From Aradus depressus (lineage: Eukaryota > Arthropoda > Insecta > Hemiptera > Aradidae), in NCBI GenBank assembly GCA_963662175.1, contig OY759215.1, forward strand, positions 48,563,213 through 48,627,212: DNA of 64,000 nucleotides, in the 5' to 3' direction. This document shows, in pieces, positions 19,746 to 29,684 of this stretch (within the stretch, counting starts at the first letter, position 1; every line of letters begins with the position of its first letter). The position numbers were made by a program, and so were the translations under genes. The notes beneath the pieces were generated by a model. That model made no database searches. It worked only from the letters and a program-made list of their open reading frames with translations, and was not told where the DNA came from.

Positions 19746-20364
19746 ACCTTCGGATAGTAAACAATCCCTTGATTATAAAAAGCTCATATTCTTCCCGTAC
19801 GTTTTTATGACAATTTGATGGTATACAACTTTTATTCTACGACATTTCGTTCTAAAGTTCGTAGTTTCATAGATATTTTACGTTTTATAGTAAAAAAATG
19901 TGTTTTTTCAAAAAGTGTAAACATTTGCCATATTTCGACGTATCATTTCTATAAAATTACTTGATCAAAATATAATGTCATAGTATTTTTTTGAAGCAAA
20001 ATTTAATGCTGAACACTTTTGAAAATAACAAAGTTTTTGATAAAGTGCTTAGTTTAGGAGCTATTCAATAAAAACCTAAAATAGTCCGAAAATTTCGAGG
20101 TTTTTCGAACGTCCCGACATACGCTCCACTGGGAAATTGGGGCAAAACTCAAACTACTCATATTAGAGGTCTAAATAAGTGATTAAAACAGTTTCCAGAA
20201 CTCCACCAATTATTTCCAGGCAAAAGTCTAATTTGCTTGGCCTAATATGTAATAGTAAGATGTTGTGGGGCGAGATTTTGTATGGAAATCAAATACGGGT
20301 TTCAACGAAACTGTGTCTTACAGAAATAAAAGATGTTGTCACCCCATTTTTTTATTTTAGACCA

Positions 20365-20398
20365 GAACCGGTTTTCGATGCAACAGCGTCATCATCAG
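20365..20398 (-). ncRNA. hammerhead-ribozyme-like motif 4a
   Basis: Minus strand CTGATGA, T, GACGC-TGTT-GCATC (one mismatch), GAA, AACCGGTT, C; flanks GCCA and TGGT pair as stem I. Confidence 0.5.
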
Positions 20399-20900
20399 TG
20401 GCTCATCTATCATAGAATAACAAAATATACAAATAATGAAAAGTATAAATAACTCTTAAAGCATCAGGGTACACAGTAAGAAGATAATAATTATAAAATT
20501 AACTTACCCCACCCACGAAGCACAGCGATTAGAAGACAACTGGCATAGCTCTAAGGGGTGCGGATATCTAGGTTCACTCAATCTCTCTACATGCAAAAAC
20601 CATTCATTCTAATATATACAATAACTAAAACAAAAAAAAACCATACAGCCAAAGAAATTTTTGTTGTCTTAAAACATAATAAAAAAAAAAAAAAAAAGGT
20701 TTTTGCACGTTGAGAGAATGAGTGAACCTAGCTATCCCCACCCCTTAGAGCTATGCCAGTTGTCTCCTAACCGCTGTGCTATATGGGTGGGGTAAGTTAA
20801 TTTTATAATTTTTATCTTCTTACTCTGTACCCTGATGCTTTAAGAGTTATTTATACTTTTCATTATTTGTATATTTTGTTATTCTATGATAGATGAGCCA

Positions 20901-20934
20901 CTGATGATGACGTTGTTGCGTCGAAAACCGGTTC
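20901..20934 (+). ncRNA. hammerhead-ribozyme-like motif 4b (best formed)
   Basis: CTGATGA (20901-20907), T, stem II GACGT-TGTT-GCGTC, GAA (20923-20925), palindromic stem III AACCGGTT, C (20934). GCCA immediately before and TGGT immediately after pair as stem I with one G-U. All invariant hammerhead residues are present; the only departure is the unpaired T before stem II. Confidence 0.6.
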
Positions 20935-21099
20935 TGGTCTAAAATAAAACAGTGGGAAGACATATTTTATTTCAATGAGAAATCTCGTCCCACAACATCT
21001 TACTATCACATATGAAACTGTGTCTTCGTCAGTGGTATATGAATACATATACAATATAAATATAGATTTACTCGCAAATCCCAGTAACAAAAATATGTG

Positions 21100-21440
21100 T
21101 TTCAAAACTACATTTCAGGAACCGGTCAAACTGCAAAGCATTGTATTTCTATAAAATGGGTATTCCAGTTTTTTCTACAACTTTTACTTGAAACGATTTT
21201 TGACTAATTGTAAGTCATAAACATAAGCGGTGTTTTGAAAAATGTACTTAGGTCCAGGAGTAAATTGGTCTTAATTTTCGTCTTATTTCAAAATCTAATC
21301 AGATCCAAGTTAGCAGATTTCTTCATTACAAATTTCAAGTTTCCGCTGTAGAGCGCTCATAACTTTCGAATCACATACACACACACACACACGCACAGAC
21401 ATCATGGAGAAAATGGTCAAAACGTATTCAGGGGATCATG
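21100..21440 (+). repeat. Rep-D copy
   Basis: AAGTCATAAACATAAGCGGTG, ATGTACTTAGGTCC, CTTTCGAATCACATAC with an (AC) run, and CATGGAGAAAATGGTCAAAACGTATTCAGG. Same order as 37870-38140 plus 38795-38935. Confidence 0.8.
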
Positions 21441-21905
21441 ATGGAGCAACAGTGTCTGTGAACATGATAACTCCCGAAAGAACGAATGCGACATGATATT
21501 TTATATGTGTATTTAGAATCCTAGGAGGACAGCAACTATTGAGTTTCAACCAAATCGGCCAAAGAGAAAGACGGGATTGTATTGACATATGTATACTCAA
21601 ACCCCGTGAGGACGTCACATACAAATTTTCCGCGAAACCGGACGAAGGAAAACAACTCGCAGTGGAGAAGATTGCCAACGGAGTAGGAGTAAAATAAGGA
21701 CGAGTTTTATCAATTTTCATTCAAACCAGCCAAGGTAGATCAGAGAAGAGGGCCCAACTAAAAAACCTTTATAATTGTCCATGACGAAATTTAACATAAT
21801 GAATCAGAAGTCCCTGTTGATATGCTATAAAAATTGATTTCAGAGTGAGAGCAAAATTATAAAAATAATTAGCGTTGGGGAAGTTCATTGACGGTGCTTG
21901 GCCTG
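21441..21905 (+). repeat. Rep-C copy, diverged, joined to Rep-D
   Basis: AGTGTCTGTGAACATGATAACTC, ATTTTATATGTGTATTTAGAAT, CCAAATCGGCCAAAG, ending GCGTTGGGGAAGTTCATTGA. It follows Rep-D without a gap, suggesting that the two families share a common module. Confidence 0.65.
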
Positions 21906-21999
21906 AAGAATATTTTCATTATTTTTCATGCCAGAAAACCGAAACCGATATTATTTATGGGATGACCTAATATAATTATTCTACCATCAGCGTGGCCCG

Positions 22000-22305
22000 T
22001 CAACCGCCGAGGTGCATTTTATTTACAATTTTATATTGATAAAGATCAAGTGTTGTTATGACCATATCAAAGGTGTAACAACCAGTTGTGAGGGATTCGA
22101 GATCCGAGATGACATCAGAATGTAGGGGATCTTTGACCCTGTAGTGTGGTGTGTGGGCTGGTTGGTGTGACCAAATCTGGGCAGGAGAGGTACGTGGGAC
22201 GCAACCGGTCCAAACATACCTACCAGCACCAGGAGGCAGCAAAGGTAAGTTCAGCAGGCAGCATAGGACATTAACAGAATATTCATAGAGAAACCACATT
22301 GACAT
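22000..22305 (-). other. GC-richer segment with an open minus-strand frame, unassigned
   Basis: A 101-codon frame; its middle (GRYVWTGCVPRTSPAQIW...) has non-AT-driven composition, but I recognise no domain and found no convincing splice pair. It could be an exon or old transposon DNA. Confidence 0.2.
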
Positions 22306-22654
22306 GTATTTTGTTCATACCTCGCTACACTTAAGCTTATTGTGATTGAAGAAGATTAATGGAATCACCGTTCTCAACAAGTGTCGGCGGTGAACTAACT
22401 TAGTTCAGTGTGAACGATACAATATAAAATATAATCGCCACTCCTAACATATTCGATACGTATTTCGGCGATTTCTCGGACTATTAGTGACAAAACCGGA
22501 TTGCATACGGGAAGAATTTGTCTCGAATACGGAATTTTTATCGCATGGACTCTATGTGAACATCCTAATAAAAAATACATTGCCACTTTTCCATTCGATA
22601 AAATCTCGTATGCGTAATACGGGGAAAATATTGGCGTGAGAAATTAGCCTTAAA

Positions 22655-22790
22655 GTATTCACAAACACGTTTTTTTTTTTTGCATTTTTGGAATCAGTGG
22701 GACGAAAAACATGTATTTCCAGTGAAAACTCAAAATCAAATTTATTTTATACGAGAACAAGTCTAGTGTTTAAAGTTGTATTGTAGAACT
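22655..22790 (-). repeat. Rep-C partial
   Basis: CACAAACACG, T run, CATTTTTGGAATCAGTGGGA, AAAACATG, GTGAAAACTCAA: the 5' module read on the minus strand. Confidence 0.65.
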
Positions 22791-23935
22791 GAGAGTTCAC
22801 CAGGGAATTCACAAATCTACCTAGGATTGTTTTATTGTTTTTTTCACCAATATTATTAAAACTTGGCGAGTTTTGAAAGGGTCACCATCCAAAATCACAT
22901 TCTCTACGGAGGATCGAAGACATTAAGACCGCCCACACTTGAAGAAACCCACGGATGTACATTTGACCATGGACTGGAAGTTGTAATACCTGGTATATAT
23001 ATATATGTTGAACCTATTCCGTTTTTATTCATTTTTTTTTTTTTTTTTTGCTAAAGAATAAAGAAGTGTATTTTAAAATGCTTCTTCTATTTTCTTTATT
23101 TCTACAGTTGCATAATTTTTTCGTAGTTTTTGCCCCAATAAGAAACACTTGCCTGCTTCAAAAAATCTATCTATATATACATGTATACTATCAGGTTACC
23201 CGGCTTGTGATTTAAAACAGGTTAGTAACGTTATTTGCACGGTTAGTTACTTTAAGTTATATATGTTTAGAAATAAGTTGAAATTTCCAATGACTTTGAA
23301 GCCGGTTGTCTGACTTACAAAATTGTTCGTTTTATCCACTAACCTCGAAAAATCATCTGTTAAAAAACTACTTTAAGTATCGACAAATAACATCCACTAT
23401 TCTAGTTGACTATTTTTCGCCCTGACTGACCTACATAGGTCGCCCTGCAGCTAATGAAGGTACACAGGTAGGAGACACTTGTGAATCAGAAGATGAGTGA
23501 GTGGGCGACCTGACTGAATGGCCAGATAAGGCAGGGACAGGTCCTCGAACCCTGTCCTCCCATTTCCTTATTTACACTTCACTCTCTAGACCCTTACTTG
23601 GACATTCCATGTACCGTTTGCTTTATCGACTTCATATATCACTGGCGTCAACGTTGGACAAACCTTGCACATGAAAAGAAGAAGAATAATGCTTATTTGT
23701 ACAGATACCTTTACAAACTGTAAAATAGAACAATAATATTCCTTACAACTACCAAATAAAAATCTATATAATAAATCAATAAATTAAAATATAAATGCTA
23801 TCTGCTTAAAAATTGAAAACTCTTAATAAAAAAAAAGAAAAACATTCAGGAAAAATTAAAAATGTAAATAATGATGAATACATTATTAGTTGACATTTAA
23901 AACATAAATTAAATTAAAACCTGGTAACCTAGTAG
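22791..23935. other. unassigned sequence
   Basis: A short open plus-strand stretch at about 22863-22995 ends near a GTATAT site but lacks a clear acceptor. 23400-23680 is less AT-rich and contains GACAGGTCCTCGAACCCTGTCC, without a family match. No gene supported. Confidence 0.3.
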
Positions 23936-23937
23936 TA

Positions 23938-24012
23938 ATTGCGAATCATGCCCGGACTTTACTACGAAGTCATATCACCTACTACTTGGTGGACATGGGC
24001 CCGACTCTAGTA
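23938..24012 (-). repeat. SINE-A tail fragment
   Basis: ATGCCCGGACTTTACTACGA, GTGGACATGGGCCCGACTCT: tail of an antisense copy. Confidence 0.8.
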
Positions 24013-24015
24013 TGG

Positions 24016-24190
24016 GTAAGGATTTTGTGGGACAAGATGTCTCATAGAAACAAAAAAATACGTCTTCCAACTGTTTTATTTGCGACCAGAATCAGTTTTC
24101 AACGCAACAGCTTCATCAACAATGAATGAAAACTGGTTCTGGTTGCAAAAATAAAACAATTGTAAGACGTCTTTTGACATTTGCTATACG
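24016..24190. repeat. FB-d family miniature foldback
   Basis: Inverted arms (TGTTTTATTTGCGACCAGAA and CTGGTTCTGGTTGCAAAAAT) meet at a short loop near 24115. The ribozyme-like core is degraded (TGATGAAGCTGTTGCGTTGA on the minus strand). Confidence 0.7.
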
Positions 24191-24779
24191 AGTGGGATGG
24201 GAATGCGTGTTTCAGATCCAAGGGCTTCTGCCTGGACTTGATATTTTTGTGATTCCCATAATTTTTTTTTTTTTTAGCCAAATCGTTTTTGTTGACTTTA
24301 CACATAAAGAAGAATTTTTTTTAAATATTTGTATGGATTAATCGTCATCTTTGTACAGTTGAAAAAATATAGCAAATATATTTTTTTTAATATAATGACT
24401 AATGGACTTATTCTGTTTTGAAAAACAACTTATTTTGCAACGTTATGGATTTTTGTAGACATATCCCTTATTGCAAACGAACAGAATCTGGACATATCCT
24501 CTTTTGCATCATTATAAAAGTATTTAACACATTTTGGACTGGTTTTTACCCTGTTTTTTTGTCACCATTTCCATATCTGCTACAGCCATGAATGAAGAAC
24601 AAGATGGCCACATAACTAAAAGCACTTTATTGGACACATCCCATTACAAATGGGCGACAGATATGAGGTCTATGGACTAGATGGAGGGCTGAGTTTCTGT
24701 GGAGTAACGCGAATAGGGAGCTGTATCGGGTTTCTGTCTGTTATGTCATGTTGTCTGAAGGTTAGCTGTCTGTCAAGAG

Positions 24780-24870
24780 CAGGGATCGGCAAACTACGGC
24801 CTGGGGGCTCGCCAGATATGGCCGGCTCAATGTGGTCCGCAGAAGGATTCGAACGGAACCTAAAACTTTC
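24780..24870 (+). mobile_element. possible hAT-type terminus
   Basis: CAGGGATCGGCAAACTACGG followed by CCTGGGGGCTCG resembles the common hAT terminal sequence CAGGGGTCGGCAA. No opposite terminus or transposase was seen, so it is a fragment at best. Confidence 0.4.
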
Positions 24871-25459
24871 CTTCCTCCAAATGGTACATTTTTCATGACA
24901 TTGATGAATGAGCCATTTAACCGTATACGTAAAAGCTCTATCAGAACAAAAAATGTTAAAGTGGCCTTTTCCTTCTATTTTTTCTCATGTATTTCCATAA
25001 AAGAAAGGTAAAACTTGTATGTTAATCCTCACAAAAAAACTAAAAAAAATTGATATTCCTAAAGATTTTTATTAGATTTTTTGAGTCCCTATTTAAATGG
25101 CTTCTAATTTAAAAAAATATATATTTTAGGACGATTATCCTCCAAGATATCTACATCTCAAAATTCTATTTTTGGTGCATAATTTTCAAATCGCAAAAAT
25201 CTGCGTTTTATTATATCCCTTTTATCCTGATAACAATGTTGTATTTTTTACATTTTTATATACTATACATATCTGTCCCGAATCTAAAAATTTTTGAATA
25301 TTTCAGAATCAATCATAAGAGACCTCCTGTATAAGGATTATTATTAAAATTTCAATTTGAGACGAAATTGTATTTTTAATGTTTTTCCGGGGGGCTGGAG
25401 AAGGGACAGTTCGGAATGTAAACCTGTTGAACTTCCACTTAGTATTTGTTAAGTCGTGA

Positions 25460-25488
25460 CTGAAGATGATAGCAATAGCGAAAGTAGT
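25460..25488 (+). ncRNA. hammerhead-like motif 5, decayed
   Basis: CTGAAGA, T, GATA-GCAA-TAGC (one mismatch), GAA, AGTAGT, C. Same family as 12679-12708. The downstream TATATATTTTGTGAAATAGA reappears at 25722 after an interrupting SINE-A. Confidence 0.4.
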
Positions 25489-25489
25489 C

Positions 25490-25707
25490 ACATCGCCTGC
25501 TACCAGAACGCTCTTTCGTCAGTCTGGTGGACATGAGCTCGACTCTACTACGGATGTCCTAAATTTTGCCTATCCTATATTTTTATTCATCTAGGGTAGG
25601 GGTCATTAACGAGTACCTGACATTGTACAGGTTCGAGACCATCGGTTAACGTCCCATCCGAAGGACAGTAAGCAAGCACGCATACCACTGAGCTACCGGC
25701 GGCCTAT
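25490..25707 (-). repeat. SINE-A inserted in a Penelope-like unit
   Basis: Antisense copy from ATCGCCTGCTACCAGAACGC to the head GAGCTACCGGCGGCC. The B-box segment is deleted. It separates ribozyme-like motif 5 from its usual downstream GTGAAATAGACAATATTT block. Confidence 0.88.
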
Positions 25708-26116
25708 CCATATAATATGTATATATTTTGTGAAATAGACAATATTTAAAAAAATATATACTTTTTCTGGGTTCTAAAGCTAGTGATGTCTTTCAAAAAA
25801 TTTATCAAAGCAATTACTTTTTTCGATGTAATGTACCATCAAAAAACGTAATAATATCACCCAGCCTTATGTCATCATTCTAAGGAACCCTAAAAAGGAC
25901 AAAGTTATTCGATGGGAACAAAGGGTGCAGATTTGCCTTGAGGGTATAACAACAAAGTTTTGAGTTCAATACACAATAGAAAATTATCATTCTATTGTGT
26001 TTGTCAGTGTGGATAATTTATTCATACTCGTATCTACTAGTTTCGAAGACAGGAAAGCCGGGAGTAAACCCGCAAGTGAGACTTGATTACTTTTCGGTAG
26101 ATGAAATTAGAAAAAT

Positions 26117-26220
26117 AAAAAGTCATCGATGAATTACTAGGTATGTTCTTCCCCATCTCAAATTATATCCAATAAATTATGTTTCCGCTCTCCCGCTAAC
26201 CCCAATCGCCTGAAAGCCTT
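26117..26220 (-). repeat. Rep-C 3' fragment
   Basis: AAAAAGTCATCGATGAATTAC, TTCTTCCCCATCTCAAATTA, CCCCAATCGCCTGAAAG. Confidence 0.6.
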
Positions 26221-26640
26221 TTTTATCAGATAGGTAAGAAACCTTGGTCAACCTGAATCTGGGTAGGTGAAATTTGGGACTCCCACGGTAGAGGTGAGAG
26301 CAATGAGCCACTGCTCTGTCTCTAAAGAGTCAGTCCACACAGTGCCAACCCGAGGCAAGTTTTAGGATGGAGCGAGATCCAATTATAGCGCACCCCTTGC
26401 TTGCCCCTAATATATACTAGTTGTACCTATATGCAAGCTTACACATATGAACGCATACACGTGACATTCTAAGTCGACTCGCCAACTAAAATGGCGGCGG
26501 CAACACTGGCGATGTAACAGAGGCGGGGGGTAGTGCGCCGCCAGCGCACTCGACCCGTGCGCGTCTCAACAGATAAGGTCATTCACATACCCACGCCACA
26601 CGCTTGCAATTAAAATATCGAAAAGCGAAAAAATATTTTT
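26221..26640. other. mixed segment with a GC-rich patch
   Basis: 26255-26300 resembles a SINE-A tail (GGTAGGTGAAATTTGGGACT, CCCACGGTAGAG). 26490-26560 is GC-rich (GTGCGCCGCCAGCGCACTCG), with a GTGCGC/GCGCAC inverted pair. No gene recognised. Confidence 0.35.
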
Positions 26641-26659
26641 TTCCTTCATTTTTCTTTAC

Positions 26660-26732
26660 CACTGAGGCGCCCCCAGGGACTTGGCGCCTGGAGCGGCCGC
26701 TCCGTTCGCCCTATGGTAAGGCTGGCCCTGAA
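26660..26732 (-). mobile_element. possible hAT-type terminus
   Basis: Read on the minus strand it begins CAGGGCCAGCCTTACCATAG and continues GGCGAACGGAGCGGCCGCTC, the style of many hAT ends (CAGGGCCGGCCTTA). The partner end was not found. Confidence 0.45.
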
Positions 26733-26854
26733 TCCGCACATATTAATACTTATGAATTTCTGAATCTCGTCATACAATTTTTTATTGAAATGTTCATTCC
26801 ACCGAAAGTTAATAGGGGTTTTGAAAATAACCCCAGGCAACAAATTAAGAATGA

Positions 26855-26905
26855 AAATGAATAATAATAATTATTTCCGTTAAACCATAAAATGTTAATA
26901 GGATA
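26855..26905 (-). repeat. 3' end fragment of the (ATT)n-tailed family
   Basis: ATAATAATAATTATTTCCGTTAAACCATAAAATGTTAATAGGATA is the reverse complement of the ATCCTATTACCATG...GGTTTAACGGAAATAA(ATT)n end seen at 40425 and 34470. Confidence 0.7.
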
Positions 26906-27286
26906 CCCCATAGAAATGTACAATCAGTAACAAAAATTTTCGGACAATTTATAATTTTGTTTTTCTTTTGCAGTTACACATAGTTATATGGCAAAATATT
27001 TAATTCAAGCAAAGTTTTAAATTTCGAGATCATCAATCATTTCAAAACGCCGTAAAACAATTAATTAAACATTTACAGCTAATAGGAAATTTTGCATTAA
27101 TAATTGAAGACAAGAAATTCACGTAACAAAATTTTCTGGACACCTGTTGTTTGTTTTGTAAACAAATGCGACTCTGATCATGATCTTTAATCCCTTCTCA
27201 ACCAACCGCTAATACCGAACAAATGATATGTGTTTATATCCTTCTATTACTGCATTCAGTAGTTATTTGTATTTCCTGCTGTCAAG

Positions 27287-28831
27287 ATGGGTCGAACATC
27301 TTTTGAAGTTCAACAGATAATAATTTTTAATTATGAAAAAGGATTAAGTGTCCGCAAAATCGGTGGTTTGGTAGGTCGAAGTAAAAGCACCGTAGCCGAT
27401 GTAATTCGAAGGTATAAGCACGAGGATCGGATAGATTTGAAATCTTCCTCTGACCGTCCAAGAGTATTAAACGACCGAGAAAGGTGTAGCGTTGTCCGGA
27501 AAATTAAAAACAAGCCCTCGAGGAGTGCACCTCAGATCGTCGCCGAGGTATACAGAGAAACGGGAAAGAAAGTTCACCCACAAAATGTTCGAAGAATTCT
27601 AAAAGAAGCAGGATATAATGGGAGAGTACCAAAAACCGTTTGTGAGTGAAAAAAATATAAAAAAAAGATTGAGCTTCGCAAAAGAGTTCCAGAATCATTC
27701 AGAAATTATTTGGAGTAATGTCATTCATCTGCGAGGTAAAATAAACTTAAGCACTCCGTCCTTCGGATGGGATGTTAAGCGATGGTCATGAGCCTGTACG
27801 ATGTCAGGTCAAAGCGTTTGAGCTCTCACATAAACACACGCATGCAATTGATCTCTGATGTTCACACGATTACAAAATTTTTAGTACATATTATTATGTA
27901 TACATATATTATATGTATAGGGAAGTAAACAAAAGTAAAGTAATAGTATATGTATACATATATTACATGGAAGTAAACGGACATGATCTGGAAACATTTA
28001 TTTGTCGAAATATCGGAGAAAAAACGTTTAAATTAGAAAAATTGGGTACTTAGTTTCTTTAGAGGGAAGGTGGAGGGGATAGAGTAGGGGGAAGGGACGG
28101 TTTCTGCCGAGGGTCAGCGCTGCTGTCGCTCTCTTCCAACGTCATATCACAAAAATCTAGTTTTCTGACATTACATGACCTGAGATTTCTTTTTATGTTG
28201 TGAAGAGTTACCAGATACAAGAATATTTTATTATTGCGGTTTGTTCTATTGCAAGCAAATACTTTTGAATGTAAGTTTAATATATTTAGTCCCGACAGTC
28301 GCGACAAAATTTGGAGAAGGCGTAATGAGGAGCTGAATCCAAAAAATTTAAAACCAATAGTAAAACATGGGGGTGGCTCAGTGATGGTGTGGGGGTGTAT
28401 GGCGTCTAGTGGAATTGGTGAACTGGTTTTCATTGAAACCACCATGACTGGAAAAGTTTATGCCGAATTACTAAGGAGCAATTTGAAAAAGAGTGCTGAA
28501 AAACTTGGGATTTTACGGACTTTTCATTTTTACCAAGACAACGATCCGAAACACACCTGTGAATTGGTACGTACTTGGCTTTTGTATAACTGCCCTAAAG
28601 TTATGAAACCCCCCCCAATCGCCCGATCTCAACCCAATTGAACACGTATGGGGTGAGCTCGACAGGAAAATTCGATTAACACCCATTGCTTCAAAAAACG
28701 AATTGAAACAAAAGTTATTAGAAGAGTGGGGTAAAATATCTCCAAATTTCACCAAAAAATTAGTTTCATCATCAATGACGAATCGAATGAAAGATGTTAT
28801 TACACAAAAAGGGTACCCAACCAAATATTAA
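27287..28831 (+). pseudogene. Tc1-like DD34E transposase, frameshifted and interrupted
   Basis: The ATG frame gives the N-terminal paired-type helix-turn-helix region (GLSVRKIGGLVGRSKSTVAD) and the GRPR-like linker (DRPRVLNDRE). A frameshift near 27640 moves to KPFVSEKNIKKRLSFAKEFQ, which stops being transposase at about 27722. A segment of about 525 bp, starting with a SINE-A fragment, follows. The protein resumes near 28248 with FECKFNIF; the residue expected to be the first catalytic Asp (SDECKFNIF) is Phe here. GGGSVMVWGCM and the second Asp in QDNDPKHT are intact. A C-run (8 C at 28609-28616) shifts frame before SPDLNPIEHVW, which supplies the catalytic Glu. Spacing fits DD34E after allowing for the shift. 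It ends TAA 28829-28831. The element cannot make an active enzyme. Confidence 0.9.
27723..28247. other. foreign segment inside the transposase
   Basis: Starts with a SINE-A body fragment on the plus strand (27725-27808: GGTAAAATAAACTTAAGCAC to GCCTGTACGATGTCAGG), then repeated TATACATATATTA tracts (27895-27965) and a GC-richer stretch (28060-28150) without a recognised origin. No clear target-site duplication seen at the two junctions. Confidence 0.6.
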
Positions 28832-29198
28832 TTAACATTATGGTTTTTGAATTTGTGAAATCGTAAAAAAAACATTGAATTTATTTATAGTTGTTTACAT
28901 TTTTGTCCGAAAATTTTTGTTACCTACATTACTTGTTATAAAATTTATTAAATTAAAATATTTATTTGTTCTAATCAAAGCTGTTTTTCCTTTATCCTAA
29001 CCCACTTTTGAATTCTTATTCTTGATTAAAAAATGGCTTTAATTATTTTTTTTAAATTATTTTTTATTACTTTTGCATTTAATTATTATAATTTTTTATT
29101 GAAAAAACCGTCCGAACATTTTTGTTACTGACTGTATATATCAAGAAACTTTTTAATTTGTACAGAAAATTAACTCAGACAGTGTAGTTAGTTAGTTT

Positions 29199-29372
29199 TA
29201 CCACTACCAGAGCGCTCTTCCATCGTTCTAGTGGACATAAGCCCGACTCTACTTTGGGGATCTTAAATTTTGTCTGCTCTAAATTTTTATTCACTTAGGA
29301 TTGGGGTCTTTAACGAGAAATTGTCATCGTACAGACTTGAGATCATCGCTTAACGTCTCATCCGATGGACTT
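29199..29372 (-). repeat. SINE-A copy, head truncated
   Basis: CCACTACCAGAGCGCTCTTC, GTGGACATAAGCCCGACTCT, ATCGTACAGACTTGAGATCA, TCGCTTAACGTCTCATCCG. Confidence 0.88.
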
Positions 29373-29392
29373 GAGAGCGGACCAATACGACG

Positions 29393-29655
29393 AAATTATA
29401 ATACATAAGAATGTATACGCTTATAAATCAGATACATAAACAGATATTAACTCTTAGAGTCTAACACACATGGATTAAAATTAACTATACTATTAAAAAA
29501 TAAAATGAATAAATAATACTTGTAAATATGAGTACAAAAATAATAATCGTAATAAATTAAGTAGACATTTTTTTTAGTTTAATGAAAATTAACGATATAA
29601 TTTTTTATAACTTTTCTGGAAGTGTCTTTTTATCATAATAGAGACAAATAATTAC
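29393..29655 (-). repeat. (ATT)n-tailed family fragment
   Basis: ATACATAAGAATGTATAC, then TGAAAATTAACGATATAATT and AACTTTTCTGGAAGTGTC parallel 41090-41320, the minus-strand copy of this Penelope-like unit. Confidence 0.5.
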
Positions 29656-29684
29656 AAGCCATATTCAATCACAGACACAACACT

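Larger units (their letters stand above)
17846..20242. mobile_element. TIR-bounded element (about 450-bp arms) carrying a PIN/XPG-like ORF
   Basis: The left arm 17846-18300 and right arm 19797-20242 are inverted copies, about 95% identical by eye, beginning GGCCAAGCAAATTAG. They are flanked by TA at 17844-17845 and 20243-20244, fitting a TA target-site duplication; the inferred empty site is ACATATAATATGT. Between the arms lies a 16-base C run at the inner left boundary (18301-18316) and the minus-strand ORF at 18527-19612, whose decayed 5' extension reaches to about 50 bp from the right arm. No recognisable DDE transposase, RT or integrase lies inside. The element may be non-autonomous with a captured gene, or the ORF may belong to the element family itself. 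Confidence 0.85.
20245..21010. mobile_element. foldback FB-d with opposed hammerhead-like motifs
   Basis: Left arm (about 20245-20640) and right arm (about 20690-21010) are inverted copies with indels around an A-rich centre. Shared blocks include GATGTTGTGG, TTATTTTAGACCAG, AACCGGTT, GTGGCTCATCTATCATAGAA, CATCAGGGTACA and CCTTAGAGCTATGCCAGTTG. Hammerhead-like motifs lie at 20365-20398 (minus) and 20901-20934 (plus). The left arm abuts the PIN-ORF element. A degraded relative lies at 24016-24190. Confidence 0.85.
26921..29134 (+). mobile_element. Tc1-like transposon with IR/DR-type ends
   Basis: Outer termini CAATCAGTAACAAAAAT (26921) and ATTTTTGTTACTGACTG (to 29134) are inverted and flanked by TA (26919-26920, 29135-29136). 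An inner repeat of the same motif lies about 200 bp inside each end (27123-27142 and 28904-28923), the paired direct-repeat layout of the IR/DR Tc1 group (Sleeping Beauty, Minos-like). The interior holds a broken transposase. Length 2214 bp, of which about 525 bp is foreign. Confidence 0.92.

Noticed and set aside
28059..28445. 128-codon minus-strand frame
   Set aside because: Antisense shadow of the transposase and of the foreign segment inser­ted in it.
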